Shown one piece after another: positions 1 through 7,196 of a stretch of DNA of 64,000 nucleotides (positions are counted from its first letter, which is position 1; each line of letters begins with the position of its first letter). The position numbers and the translations under genes are program-made. Origin of the DNA: Bacteroidales bacterium UBA6267 (lineage in GTDB: Bacteria; Bacteroidota; Bacteroidia; Bacteroidales; UBA1556); contig DJVB01000042.1 of NCBI GenBank assembly GCA_002440745.1, positions 104,779 to 168,778 on the forward strand, written 5' to 3'. The notes beneath the pieces were generated by a model, which saw nothing but the letters and a program-made list of their open reading frames with translations, was not told the origin of the DNA and made no database searches.

Positions 1-283
1 AACCATTAGGCATTTGCTGATGAAATCGGTTATACATATAATAACCATCACCATAGAATAATAGGTTACCATTAACATCAGACATGGAACAATAAGTACC
101 GGATGCTAAAGAAGCAGGAGCAAAGTTTATTAAAGAATTCGTATCAACTATTGGACTATAGTTGCTAAAATCCAATGCGCAGTTTTCTCTAAAATACCAA
201 TGCGCTGTATATAAGTTAAAGTGTTGTGCTTTGGCACTCACCATTAATATAGTAAATAAGAAAAGGAAGATGTGCTTTTTCAT
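1..283 (-). CDS. Partial secreted protein, N-terminal 94 residues (large Bacteroidota surface protein)
   Basis: The gene runs off the left edge; only its 5' end is visible, read on the minus strand from an ATG at 283-281. It opens with a signal peptide ending near SAKAQ. The mature start carries a pattern I recognise from large secreted Bacteroidota proteins, often with PKD or T9SS sorting domains: a W-Y-F near residue 28, then ALDFSNYSPIV, then CSMSDVNGNLLFYGDG followed by YNRFHQQMPNG. The start lies 6 bases after the stop of the upstream gene, so the two are probably co-transcribed. The family is assigned from this N-terminal signature only. Whether it ends in a type A or type B sorting domain cannot be seen. 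Confidence 0.7.
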   Translation of the reverse strand, partial: MKKHIFLFLFTILMVSAKAQHFNLYTAHWYFRENCALDFSNYSPIVDTNSLINFAPASLASGTYCSMSDVNGNLLFYGDGYYMYNRFHQQMPNG

Positions 284-289
284 GGCAAA

Positions 290-1837
290 TTATTTTAGGA
301 TTTCAAAATGACGTGTTTCAGAATAAGTTGTAGAATATAATTTGATAAAATATAATCCACTTTGATAGTCGGACAAACCAAGTTTGAAGTTGGAAGAAGT
401 TATAGAATTTTTATCAACTAAGATTCCAATGGAATTATAGATTTCATAAAAACCTCCAACTAATTTAGCATCCATTTGTATCGTAATGTTTTCATTTGCA
501 GGATTAGGATATAAAAGCGATTGGTCTATTGCTGGTTTTCTATATTGGTAGGAGCCGGCAGCAACATTCTTGAAACCGATTTCATTTGTATTCTCGTTGA
601 AAAAGGTTATCAAACATTGGTCAGTAAAGGTGTACCTCCCACACACCGAAGGACAGTTTTGCGTTCCTGTATAAGTAGAATTTACTTGAGATATTACTTG
701 AAAAGTATAATCGACATTGGAACCCATGCCGTTCTGCGAATAAAGTTGACGAGCCAATATATCCGTTGTCGATGTACCATACGTAGAATATTGATCATCA
801 TCATATACCCATGCAACCGTAATTTGGTCTCCGGCATAACTAACCACAGGACTATGACTATTTTCAGCAGACATATAAAGACAACCAGGATTTTCATTGA
901 CCAAATATGGACTATTAGTATTTGCCTTATTATAACTGTATATTTTGTGCTTTCCAATACCATCATAATACTCTACAACAATTTGATACGATTCGATACT
1001 TGGAGGAGGCGGATCAATAGCCGATGCAATTCTTGGCCTTCCAAAATACTGGGCTTGTGAACTATTAGCGATTCCTAATGTAATGATATTCGCACTTGGA
1101 ATAGCGTTGGATTGAATTAAATTTTGATAAACGTCGTAAGCTTCACGCAAGAGCAAGTTATTCCCATTTTGCTCCAAATAGGTTATATTATATGCTTCAA
1201 TTTGACTTGGATATGTACCATAAACAAAACAAGAAACATCCGGTTCTTTACCTTTTTCAACCAACTGAGTCTGTGGGCCAAGATTTTGAGTTAAAATATT
1301 ATACGAATACCCCATAATAGATCCTTGCTCTTCATAAACAAAGGCTAAACGGTACAAATCCGGTAAAATATCAACATTAGGGCAATTAGATTCTTGATTT
1401 GATGTTACTTGTGTAGCATTCACCGAAAGACTCCAATCTACGCCATCATACTCCCAAACTTCATAATAAACGTTGTATCCACTCACTGAATCTCCGATGA
1501 GATATACGATAAAGGCATAAACATTATTATCGCGACCCAATACAATATCGGGGTCAACCACATTTCCAATGTTTACTCCATCCAGATCAAATTCTCCCGA
1601 TAAATTATTATAATCGTCTTCAAAATAAAAACCGGGGGAGTTCCCATCCCATACCATAACTCTCAAATTTCTTGAATTATCGTAGGTTATTGCCGCATTT
1701 CCGGTATGTGCAACTTGGTTTTGACCAGAGGGATAGTTATCCGTAATGTTTGGATTAATATATTGAGCACTTATCTTTGTGTTGCTGGTCATATAAAACA
1801 ATATTAACACTATTGTAAATTTTGTAAAACATTTCAT
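290..1837 (-). CDS. T9SS type A sorting domain-containing secreted protein
   Basis: A 515-residue exported protein of unknown function. Residues 1-25 form a signal peptide (hydrophobic core, ending KISAQ). The body is rich in Tyr, Asn and Ser and looks all-beta, with repeated short blocks such as VYYEVWEYDGVDWS and VVEYYDGIGKHKIYSY that suggest a propeller or lectin-like fold. The last ~75 residues are a T9SS type A sorting domain: SLLYPNPANENITIQ, an internal YNSIGILV block and a terminal GLYFIKL-HFEILK. The family is secreted through the outer membrane by T9SS and then released or anchored. It is followed 6 bases later by the partial gene at 283. Its promoter is probably the TATCTTTG in the leader repeat at 2246-2253, which gives a long leader of about 400 bases. 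Confidence 0.85.
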   Translation of the reverse strand: MKCFTKFTIVLILFYMTSNTKISAQYINPNITDNYPSGQNQVAHTGNAAITYDNSRNLRVMVWDGNSPGFYFEDDYNNLSGEFDLDGVNIGNVVDPDIVLGRDNNVYAFIVYLIGDSVSGYNVYYEVWEYDGVDWSLSVNATQVTSNQESNCPNVDILPDLYRLAFVYEEQGSIMGYSYNILTQNLGPQTQLVEKGKEPDVSCFVYGTYPSQIEAYNITYLEQNGNNLLLREAYDVYQNLIQSNAIPSANIITLGIANSSQAQYFGRPRIASAIDPPPPSIESYQIVVEYYDGIGKHKIYSYNKANTNSPYLVNENPGCLYMSAENSHSPVVSYAGDQITVAWVYDDDQYSTYGTSTTDILARQLYSQNGMGSNVDYTFQVISQVNSTYTGTQNCPSVCGRYTFTDQCLITFFNENTNEIGFKNVAAGSYQYRKPAIDQSLLYPNPANENITIQMDAKLVGGFYEIYNSIGILVDKNSITSSNFKLGLSDYQSGLYFIKLYSTTYSETRHFEILK

Positions 1838-1923
1838 GATTTTGAATTTTTGTTTGTTAAAGAATAATTTTGATTAAAACTAAATATCCGATGTGTTTTT
1901 TCACATCTGAGGGTCGGTTATTT

Positions 1924-1948
1924 GGCTGCTCTTTCTAATTGAGCAGCC
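1924..1948 (-). other. Perfect hairpin in the 5' leader of the 515-residue cargo gene
   Basis: GGCTGCTC at 1924-1931 pairs exactly with GAGCAGCC at 1941-1948 around a 9-base loop. No T-run follows on either strand, so it is a weak terminator candidate. It could be a leader structure. Confidence 0.4.
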
Positions 1949-2136
1949 CAACCTCATCGCAATTATTCTTCCCCAACCAAAAAATGTCACTATGAAATGA
2001 ACTTCGTCTTTTTCTTGCAGCTTGAGATGAAAAATCGTGGCTAACAAACAGACGGTTTAAAACCTCAAAAATCCACTGAAACTCACCTTTTATAAACCAC
2101 AAGAAACCCTTAAACCAAAACGTAACTGCTTGATTA

Positions 2137-2159
2137 ATATATATATATATATATATATA
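2137..2159. repeat. AT dinucleotide microsatellite
   Basis: About eleven uninterrupted AT units lie in the transcribed leader upstream of the cargo gene starting at 1837. Such a run is prone to slipped-strand length change. Confidence 0.8.
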
Positions 2160-2172
2160 CCGTGAAATTTCT

Positions 2173-2253
2173 CGGGAATCAGTCAAACTCGAATCTATGT
2201 AAATGTTGTGATTCATGGGCAATTAATGTCGTGATTTAAGAGAGCCAAAGATA
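2173..2253 (-). promoter_or_regulatory. Promoter/leader repeat, copy 1
   Basis: Copy of a dispersed element reading on the minus strand: -7 box TATCTTTG (2253-2246), then a leader with ATGAATCACAACATTTACAT and GACTGATTCCCG. The same element recurs at 7001-7081 (diverged), 33842-33919, 35619-35701, 37350-37431, 39129-39169 (truncated) and 40917-40996. TAnnTTTG is the known Bacteroidota -7 consensus. Confidence 0.75.
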
Positions 2254-2281
2254 ATCAATATTTTAAAAAATACAAGAAAAA

Positions 2282-2337
2282 AATTAAGAAAATTAAAAAT
2301 GGCGAATACCTCTATTTTTAATTTTTAATTCTTAATT
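2282..2337 (-). terminator. AT-rich inverted repeat, probable terminator of the cargo gene at 2380
   Basis: AATTAAGAA...TTAAAAAT pairs with ATTTTTAA...TTCTTAATT across a 13-base centre. A nearly identical inverted repeat with a similar centre lies at 7108-7166, also between a minus-strand stop and the next promoter/leader repeat. Confidence 0.5.
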
Positions 2338-2379
2338 ATTCCGCATTATCGTATTAAAACCCCCGACCACTTTTCGGAT

Positions 2380-3864
2380 TCACTCCCTCACGAACCTACC
2401 ACTTCCCAAAACCCCATCATCTCCAATAACCTCAAAGAAATAAACACCCGTTTCAAAAGGCTTTAAATCCAGTTTAAATGCTATTTCACCTTTGTTTAAA
2501 CTCTTTTGTAAAACCATCCGCCCCAGAGCATCATAGAACTTAAGCTCAGCATTTTGCTCTAGACCTTGCAGAAACTCAAGAGTGATGTAATCTTGTGCCG
2601 GATTGGGATACAATTTAAACTTCTCACTTTCCACTTTAGCCTTGGGACTTTCAAACCCTACAACTCCATTACTATCTGTCTTAAAAAGCCAGGCTGTGGA
2701 ACCCGCATTATGGTCTTCAAAAAAACCTACGCCCATAAAGCCACCATCATCACATACTAATAAATCATTTAGTTGGCACTCCCAATAGGAGCCCGGGAAA
2801 GTATATGTCTTACTCCATAGGCTGTCGCCATTGCTGTTAAGTTTTAATATTACCGCTTGCGAACTGTTGGCTGTGCCTGATACTATTATACTGCCATCGG
2901 GAAGGGTTTCTACTCCGAGAGCCTGATGCAATGTAAAGCACTCAATAGTTGAGTTAATTTTATAGGTTTTGTCCCATAATATTTGTTTTGTATTTAAATT
3001 AACTTTAAATATATTAAATCCCATCTTTGGATTACTAATATCACTATTATACATAAATGTTCGTGCCCCTATAATACAATTATTAGGTGTTAATGCAATT
3101 GAAGAAGCATCTGACCATCCGGTCATTCCAGAATTAATTTGTATTTGCCAATCAAATATTCCGAGTGAATCAACTTTTCTAAGACTAATAACATTGTATC
3201 CATAGGGATGTATAAAATAAATACTTCCATCACCTGATATTTCAAAGTCAAATAAACCTGTTACATCACTATATGTCCTCCTCCATTCCACATTCCCAAG
3301 GCTGTCTATCTTCATCAAAAATGAACGAACATTACCCGTGATACAGTCCTTATTGTAGTTTCCTGTTAAAATATAGCCACCTTCTGGGGTGGGCCTAATG
3401 GCGGTGAGGACAGAGAATACATCTGTGGCTGTTTGTGCTATTACCGTATCAGGATGGGTATAGGTTTTTGTCCAAACTGTATCCAATGTGTTTTTATCCA
3501 CACATATTACGGCGCCTAAGGTCCCTATTGTATTATTCCACTTTGGACTACAAAAAAGTAAATTATTGTTAGTTTTTACAAAAGAATTATAAGGATAAGG
3601 GGCATAAGAAAAAGATGTGTCAATAAATAGTTCTTTGTTTAATATTTGTCCAAATTGGTTTATTTTAATGATAAAAGGAAACTGTCCAAGTGATGAATTA
3701 TAAACACCTAATGCATAATAATTATTTGCATCTTCTAATACATTCTCTATTCCATAAGCACCAGAGCCAAAGGGCTTAATGGTATCATTGAATGTAATTC
3801 CGGTTTGGCCTCTTATCAAAAAGGACAGGAAAATAAATAGGACTATAAAAAACAACTTATTCAT
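2380..3864 (-). CDS. T9SS type A sorting domain-containing propeller-like protein (paralogue 1 of 3)
   Basis: A 494-residue secreted protein. Signal peptide 1-19 (ends LIRGQ). The body carries repeated blades with motifs such as LMKIDSLGNVEWRR, LKLNSNGDSLWSKTY and LFKTDSNGVVG, a pattern seen in Bacteroidota secreted beta-propellers. The C-terminal ~80 residues are a sorting domain (FKLYPNPAQDYITL to GSGRFVRE). The first ~150 codons are almost identical in DNA to those of the gene at 5478-6974. Its sorting domain, however, is unlike that of its neighbours, so the gene is a mosaic. It is separated from the upstream paralogue by a strong terminator hairpin just before its start codon. No specific function is assignable. 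Confidence 0.85.
   Translation of the reverse strand: MNKLFFIVLFIFLSFLIRGQTGITFNDTIKPFGSGAYGIENVLEDANNYYALGVYNSSLGQFPFIIKINQFGQILNKELFIDTSFSYAPYPYNSFVKTNNNLLFCSPKWNNTIGTLGAVICVDKNTLDTVWTKTYTHPDTVIAQTATDVFSVLTAIRPTPEGGYILTGNYNKDCITGNVRSFLMKIDSLGNVEWRRTYSDVTGLFDFEISGDGSIYFIHPYGYNVISLRKVDSLGIFDWQIQINSGMTGWSDASSIALTPNNCIIGARTFMYNSDISNPKMGFNIFKVNLNTKQILWDKTYKINSTIECFTLHQALGVETLPDGSIIVSGTANSSQAVILKLNSNGDSLWSKTYTFPGSYWECQLNDLLVCDDGGFMGVGFFEDHNAGSTAWLFKTDSNGVVGFESPKAKVESEKFKLYPNPAQDYITLEFLQGLEQNAELKFYDALGRMVLQKSLNKGEIAFKLDLKPFETGVYFFEVIGDDGVLGSGRFVRE
3419..3864 (-). repeat. Near-identical 5' gene segment (copy A)
   Basis: This 446-base segment, the 5' end of the cargo gene, matches 6529-6974 colinearly with no gaps. 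I saw only two base differences within it. Similarity drops sharply beyond 3419. Confidence 0.85.
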
Positions 3865-3881
3865 AAATATACAAAAAAAAT

Positions 3882-3913
3882 AAGTACTTCCTCGAATTAT
3901 CGAGGAAGTACTT
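3882..3913 (-). terminator. Strong intrinsic terminator between cargo paralogues
   Basis: A perfect 14-bp stem, AAGTACTTCCTCGA (3882-3895) with TCGAGGAAGTACTT (3900-3913), has a 4-base loop. It is followed on the minus strand by a run of eight T (3880-3873). It ends transcription from the gene at 3923 and lies 17 bases before the next start codon. Confidence 0.85.
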
Positions 3914-3922
3914 GATTAATAA

Positions 3923-5422
3923 TTATTTAGTTATTATCATCTTCTCCGACCATAAAGTCAACTCACCGGTTTTGATGATGAACTGATATTGTCCGGGACT
4001 AAGATTGTTTAATGGAATCAATACTTCACAAACAGTACTATTTGCTTGGCCTTCTATAGCTCCATTTCGATGAACTTTTCCTGAAATGTCAATAATTTCG
4101 TAGCTCATATTTGAATAGTTGCAGTTGTATTGCAATGTTGCGAAGTTTATTGCAGGATTGGGATACACTTTGGCTTCGAAATGCTCAGCCATCGGTGGGT
4201 GCTCCTCCCAGCCAACCACCCCGTTGGCATCGGTCTTGAAAAGCCAGGCGGTGGTGGGTGAATAATTGTAATCGAAGCCAACGCCCAGGAAACCACCATC
4301 CTCGCATACCATTAGGTCGTTGAGCTGGCAGCGTGCGGTGGTTGTATTCTTGAAGTTATAGGTTTTGGTCCACAGGCTGTCGCCGTTGGTGTTAAGCTTG
4401 AGTATGAAAGCACGGTTATCTGACCCGTACTGCCGCAAGGTGCCTGACACAATAATGCTTCCATCCAGCAAAACTTCAACTCCCATTGCCTCGTGGAGTG
4501 TGATATTTTCAACAGTTCTATACAAAATGAAATCTTTTTCCCATAGTAAAGTTTTTGTATTTATATCAACTTTTGAAATGTTTACTCCTGTGTAAAAATT
4601 ATCTGTGTCATAAAGATAGTAAGAACTGGTGATAGCATATTGTGAATCCTGAATACTTAAACTCAAAGGATATCCAGCCAAGGCATTATACATTACTCGT
4701 GTTTTCCACTCGTAATCCCCGTTTTTATCAAATTTCACCAATTGAATCGCATTTGTTCCATTCAATCCACTTGGTACAAGATACCCAGAATCTTGAGCAA
4801 TTTCGATATCAAAAAAAGTGTAATATTCGTTATATGTCCTCCTCCACTGTACATTTCCAAGGCTATCAATCTTTAAAAGGAAGGAACGCATATCACCCGA
4901 CACACAATTCTTGTTGTAGTTACCAGTTAGGATATAACCACCGTCTGGAGTTGATTTTATTGATGTGAGGTCAGAGAATTGCCCTGAACTTGGCTGATTT
5001 GCAACCAATGTATCAGGGTGCAAAATTGTTTTTGACCATAAAGTGTCTAAACTATGCTTGTTTATGCAAATTATTTTACCGAATGCTGCGGTTAAATCAG
5101 TTTTTGTTTTCTGAGGACATATCAAGATTTGATTTTTATTTACAACGATACTATTGTATGGGTAATCAGCTGTTCGCCAAATTGTATCAAAGTATTTTTT
5201 TTTGTTAACTACATCAAAAGCATTATTAAATTTTACAATCATATTGCTCCAAACGGGTTCGCTATTATTAACCCCACCTAAGAAATAATAAAAGCTATCA
5301 TCTCTGGCAAGACAAGAAAAATCATAACTTCCATATCCGAAAGGCTTAATTGTGTCATTAAACTGGGCATTGCCATTGACGAAAGCGAAAAAAAACAAAT
5401 AGAATACAGAGATCATTTTCAT
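3923..5422 (-). CDS. T9SS type A sorting domain-containing propeller-like protein (paralogue 2 of 3)
   Basis: A 499-residue secreted protein homologous along its length to the genes on both sides. Signal peptide 1-19 (ends VNGNAQ). Shared landmarks are FNDTIKPFGYGSYDF near the start, the block GGYILTGNYNKNCVSGDMRS, and LKLNTNGDSLWTKTY. The sorting domain (AKVYPNPAINFATLQ to EKMIITK) is of the same subtype as that of the gene at 5478 and different from that at 2380. The segment encoding the junction before the sorting domain is visibly richer in G+C than the body. Function unknown; exported through T9SS by inference from the domain. Confidence 0.85.
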   Translation of the reverse strand: MKMISVFYLFFFAFVNGNAQFNDTIKPFGYGSYDFSCLARDDSFYYFLGGVNNSEPVWSNMIVKFNNAFDVVNKKKYFDTIWRTADYPYNSIVVNKNQILICPQKTKTDLTAAFGKIICINKHSLDTLWSKTILHPDTLVANQPSSGQFSDLTSIKSTPDGGYILTGNYNKNCVSGDMRSFLLKIDSLGNVQWRRTYNEYYTFFDIEIAQDSGYLVPSGLNGTNAIQLVKFDKNGDYEWKTRVMYNALAGYPLSLSIQDSQYAITSSYYLYDTDNFYTGVNISKVDINTKTLLWEKDFILYRTVENITLHEAMGVEVLLDGSIIVSGTLRQYGSDNRAFILKLNTNGDSLWTKTYNFKNTTTARCQLNDLMVCEDGGFLGVGFDYNYSPTTAWLFKTDANGVVGWEEHPPMAEHFEAKVYPNPAINFATLQYNCNYSNMSYEIIDISGKVHRNGAIEGQANSTVCEVLIPLNNLSPGQYQFIIKTGELTLWSEKMIITK

Positions 5423-5436
5423 AACTAAAAGATTAA

Positions 5437-5466
5437 GGAGTTGCCCTTGATAATTAGGGCAACTCC
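5437..5466 (-). terminator. Hairpin after the cargo gene at 5478
   Basis: An 11-bp perfect stem, GGAGTTGCCCT with AGGGCAACTCC, has an 8-base loop. On the minus strand it is followed by a weak T-rich stretch, so it is a terminator or attenuator before the gene starting at 5422. Confidence 0.7.
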
Positions 5467-5477
5467 ATGTTTTAAAA

Positions 5478-6974
5478 TTACTTGTTAATTACCAGCTTCT
5501 GACTCCACAGTGCGAGCCCCTTGGCTCTCACCTCGAGGGTATATGAGCCGGGGCTGAGGCTACCAAGGTCTAAAAGTTCCTCGTTCGATTCAGCGTTGGC
5601 GATGGTTTTGAGCTCACCAGATAGCAAGGTCTTGCCGCTCATGTCGGTTATGTTGTAATTCATATTGGCATATCTGCAATCGTACTTTAAGGTAACAAAA
5701 TTGATGGCGGGGTTGGGGTAAATCATCGCCTTGTAAGTGCTTTCGGTTTTCGGGTGCTCCTCCCAGCCAACCACCCCGTTGGCATCGGTCTTAAACATCC
5801 AGGCTGTCCAGCCAGGGCCGCTCTGGTCTGACCAAAAACCTACGCCCATAAAGCCACCATCTGTGGTTACAATTAAATCATTTAACTGGCAATCGTAAGG
5901 ATCGGGTTCAAAATCGTAACTCTTGCACCAGAGGCTATCGCCATTAGAGTTAAGCTTTAGAATTACCGCATCATGACCAAAATTATTGGCGGTGCCTGAT
6001 ATTATTATGTCTCCATTAGCTAAGGCTTCTACTCCCATCGCTTGATGAAGTGAAATGCAATCAAAATCTTTGAAAAGGATATACGTCTTATCCCATAATA
6101 TTTGTTGGGTAGATATACTTATTTTAAAAACATTAACGCCAAAAAGAGGGTTTGTGATATCGATATTATACATGAAAGGTGTTGATACAATAAATTGATT
6201 ATTACCAAGGTATTTCAGACTTCCAGAGGTGGCTCGGCCAATTAAATTGTTAGCTGACTTATTTAAAATAATATTACCAACAGAATCAGTAAGAATAAAA
6301 CTTGTTCCTCCATATTTATTAATAAAAGAATAACCATTATTTGGTACAAGTTCAATACTAAACACGTAAGATAAATCCCCATACACCCTCCTCCACAGCA
6401 CATTTCCAACACTATCAATCTTCATAAGGAACGAACGGAGATTGCCGGTTATACAATCTTTGTTGTAGTTACCTGTGAGTATATAACCACCATCGGGAGT
6501 GGCCTTGATGGACGTTAAAACCGAAAAAACATCTGTGGCTGTTTGTGCTATTACCGTATCAGGATGGGTATAGGTTTTTGTCCAAACTGTATCCAATGTG
6601 TTTTTATCCACACATATTACGGTGCCTAAGGTCCCTATTGTATTATTCCACTTTGGACTACAAAAAAGTAAATTATTGTTAGTTTTTACAAAAGAATTAT
6701 AAGGATAAGGGGCATAAGAAAAAGATGTGTCAATAAATAGTTCTTTGTTTAATATTTGTCCAAATTGGTTTATTTTAATGATAAAAGGAAACTGTCCAAG
6801 TGATGAATTATAAACACCTAATGCATAATAATTATTTGCATCTTCTAATACATTCTCTATTCCATAAGCACCAGAGCCAAAGGGCTTAATGGTATCATTG
6901 AATGTAATTCCGGTTTGGCCTCTTATCAAAAAGGACAGAAAAATAAATAGGACTATAAAAAACAACTTATTCAT
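5478..6974 (-). CDS. T9SS type A sorting domain-containing propeller-like protein (paralogue 3 of 3)
   Basis: A 498-residue secreted protein. Its first ~150 residues equal those of the gene at 2380 apart from single differences. Its middle diverges, and its sorting domain (AMIYPNPAINFVTLKY to QKLVINK) matches the subtype of the gene at 3923. Signal peptide 1-19 and repeated KIDSVGNVLWRR / KLNSNGDSLWCK blades are clear. It is first in the minus-strand array, and a promoter/leader repeat (TATCTTTG at 7081-7074) lies about 100 bases upstream. Each of the three paralogues is followed by its own hairpin, so they may be separate transcripts. Function unknown. Confidence 0.85.
   Translation of the reverse strand: MNKLFFIVLFIFLSFLIRGQTGITFNDTIKPFGSGAYGIENVLEDANNYYALGVYNSSLGQFPFIIKINQFGQILNKELFIDTSFSYAPYPYNSFVKTNNNLLFCSPKWNNTIGTLGTVICVDKNTLDTVWTKTYTHPDTVIAQTATDVFSVLTSIKATPDGGYILTGNYNKDCITGNLRSFLMKIDSVGNVLWRRVYGDLSYVFSIELVPNNGYSFINKYGGTSFILTDSVGNIILNKSANNLIGRATSGSLKYLGNNQFIVSTPFMYNIDITNPLFGVNVFKISISTQQILWDKTYILFKDFDCISLHQAMGVEALANGDIIISGTANNFGHDAVILKLNSNGDSLWCKSYDFEPDPYDCQLNDLIVTTDGGFMGVGFWSDQSGPGWTAWMFKTDANGVVGWEEHPKTESTYKAMIYPNPAINFVTLKYDCRYANMNYNITDMSGKTLLSGELKTIANAESNEELLDLGSLSPGSYTLEVRAKGLALWSQKLVINK
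6529..6974 (-). repeat. Near-identical 5' gene segment (copy B)
   Basis: Colinear copy of 3419-3864 (offset 3110 bases). The similarity also runs about 30 bases upstream of the start codon (TAAGTACTTCC is shared). Confidence 0.85.
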
Positions 6975-7000
6975 ATATATACAAAAAAATAAGTACTTCC

Positions 7001-7081
7001 CCGGGAATCAGTCGAACGTGGAATTATTTTTAACCCTTTGCTCATGTGCAAGAATGTTATGGTTTTAGAGAGCCAAAGATA
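7001..7081 (-). promoter_or_regulatory. Promoter/leader repeat, diverged copy 2
   Basis: TATCTTTG at 7081-7074 is flanked by GGCTCTCTAAAAC, and the distal end keeps the CGACTGATTCCCG block. The middle has diverged from the other copies. It drives the cargo gene starting at 6974. Confidence 0.7.
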
Positions 7082-7107
7082 GTATTTTTTGAAAATGCAA
7101 GAAAAAA

Positions 7108-7166
7108 AATTAAGAATTAAAAATTAAAAATGGCCTACACCTTTTTTTTATTTTTAATTCTTAATT
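7108..7166 (-). terminator. AT-rich inverted repeat after the TonB receptor gene
   Basis: Second copy of the AATTAAGAATT...AATTCTTAATT inverted repeat (see 2282-2337), with a related GGC-TACACCT centre. It lies 30 bases past the receptor stop codon, followed by a T-rich stretch. Confidence 0.5.
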
Positions 7167-7196
7167 ATCTCACACTAATTCTGATTTCACACGAAA

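Larger units (their letters stand above)
1838..2379. other. Long intergenic leader region between two T9SS cargo genes
   Basis: This 542-base gap holds, from right to left in the direction of the minus-strand genes: an AT-rich inverted repeat (2282-2337), a copy of the promoter/leader repeat (2173-2253), an AT dinucleotide run (2137-2159), and two short perfect hairpins, GGCTGCTC/GAGCAGCC at 1924-1948 and GATGTG/CACATC at 1890-1907. A 95-codon minus-strand reading frame crosses the AT run. It is the leader ORF reading on by chance and I do not call it a gene. Confidence 0.6.

Noticed and set aside
521..1060. Plus-strand ORFs antisense to cargo genes and to core genes (many)
   Set aside because: They lie wholly inside confident genes on the other strand, with biased composition and no recognisable domain.
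1935..2222. 95-codon minus-strand ORF in the leader region
   Set aside because: It starts in the promoter/leader repeat and reads through the AT run and two hairpins. It has no domain or signal, and the same leader elsewhere stops early.
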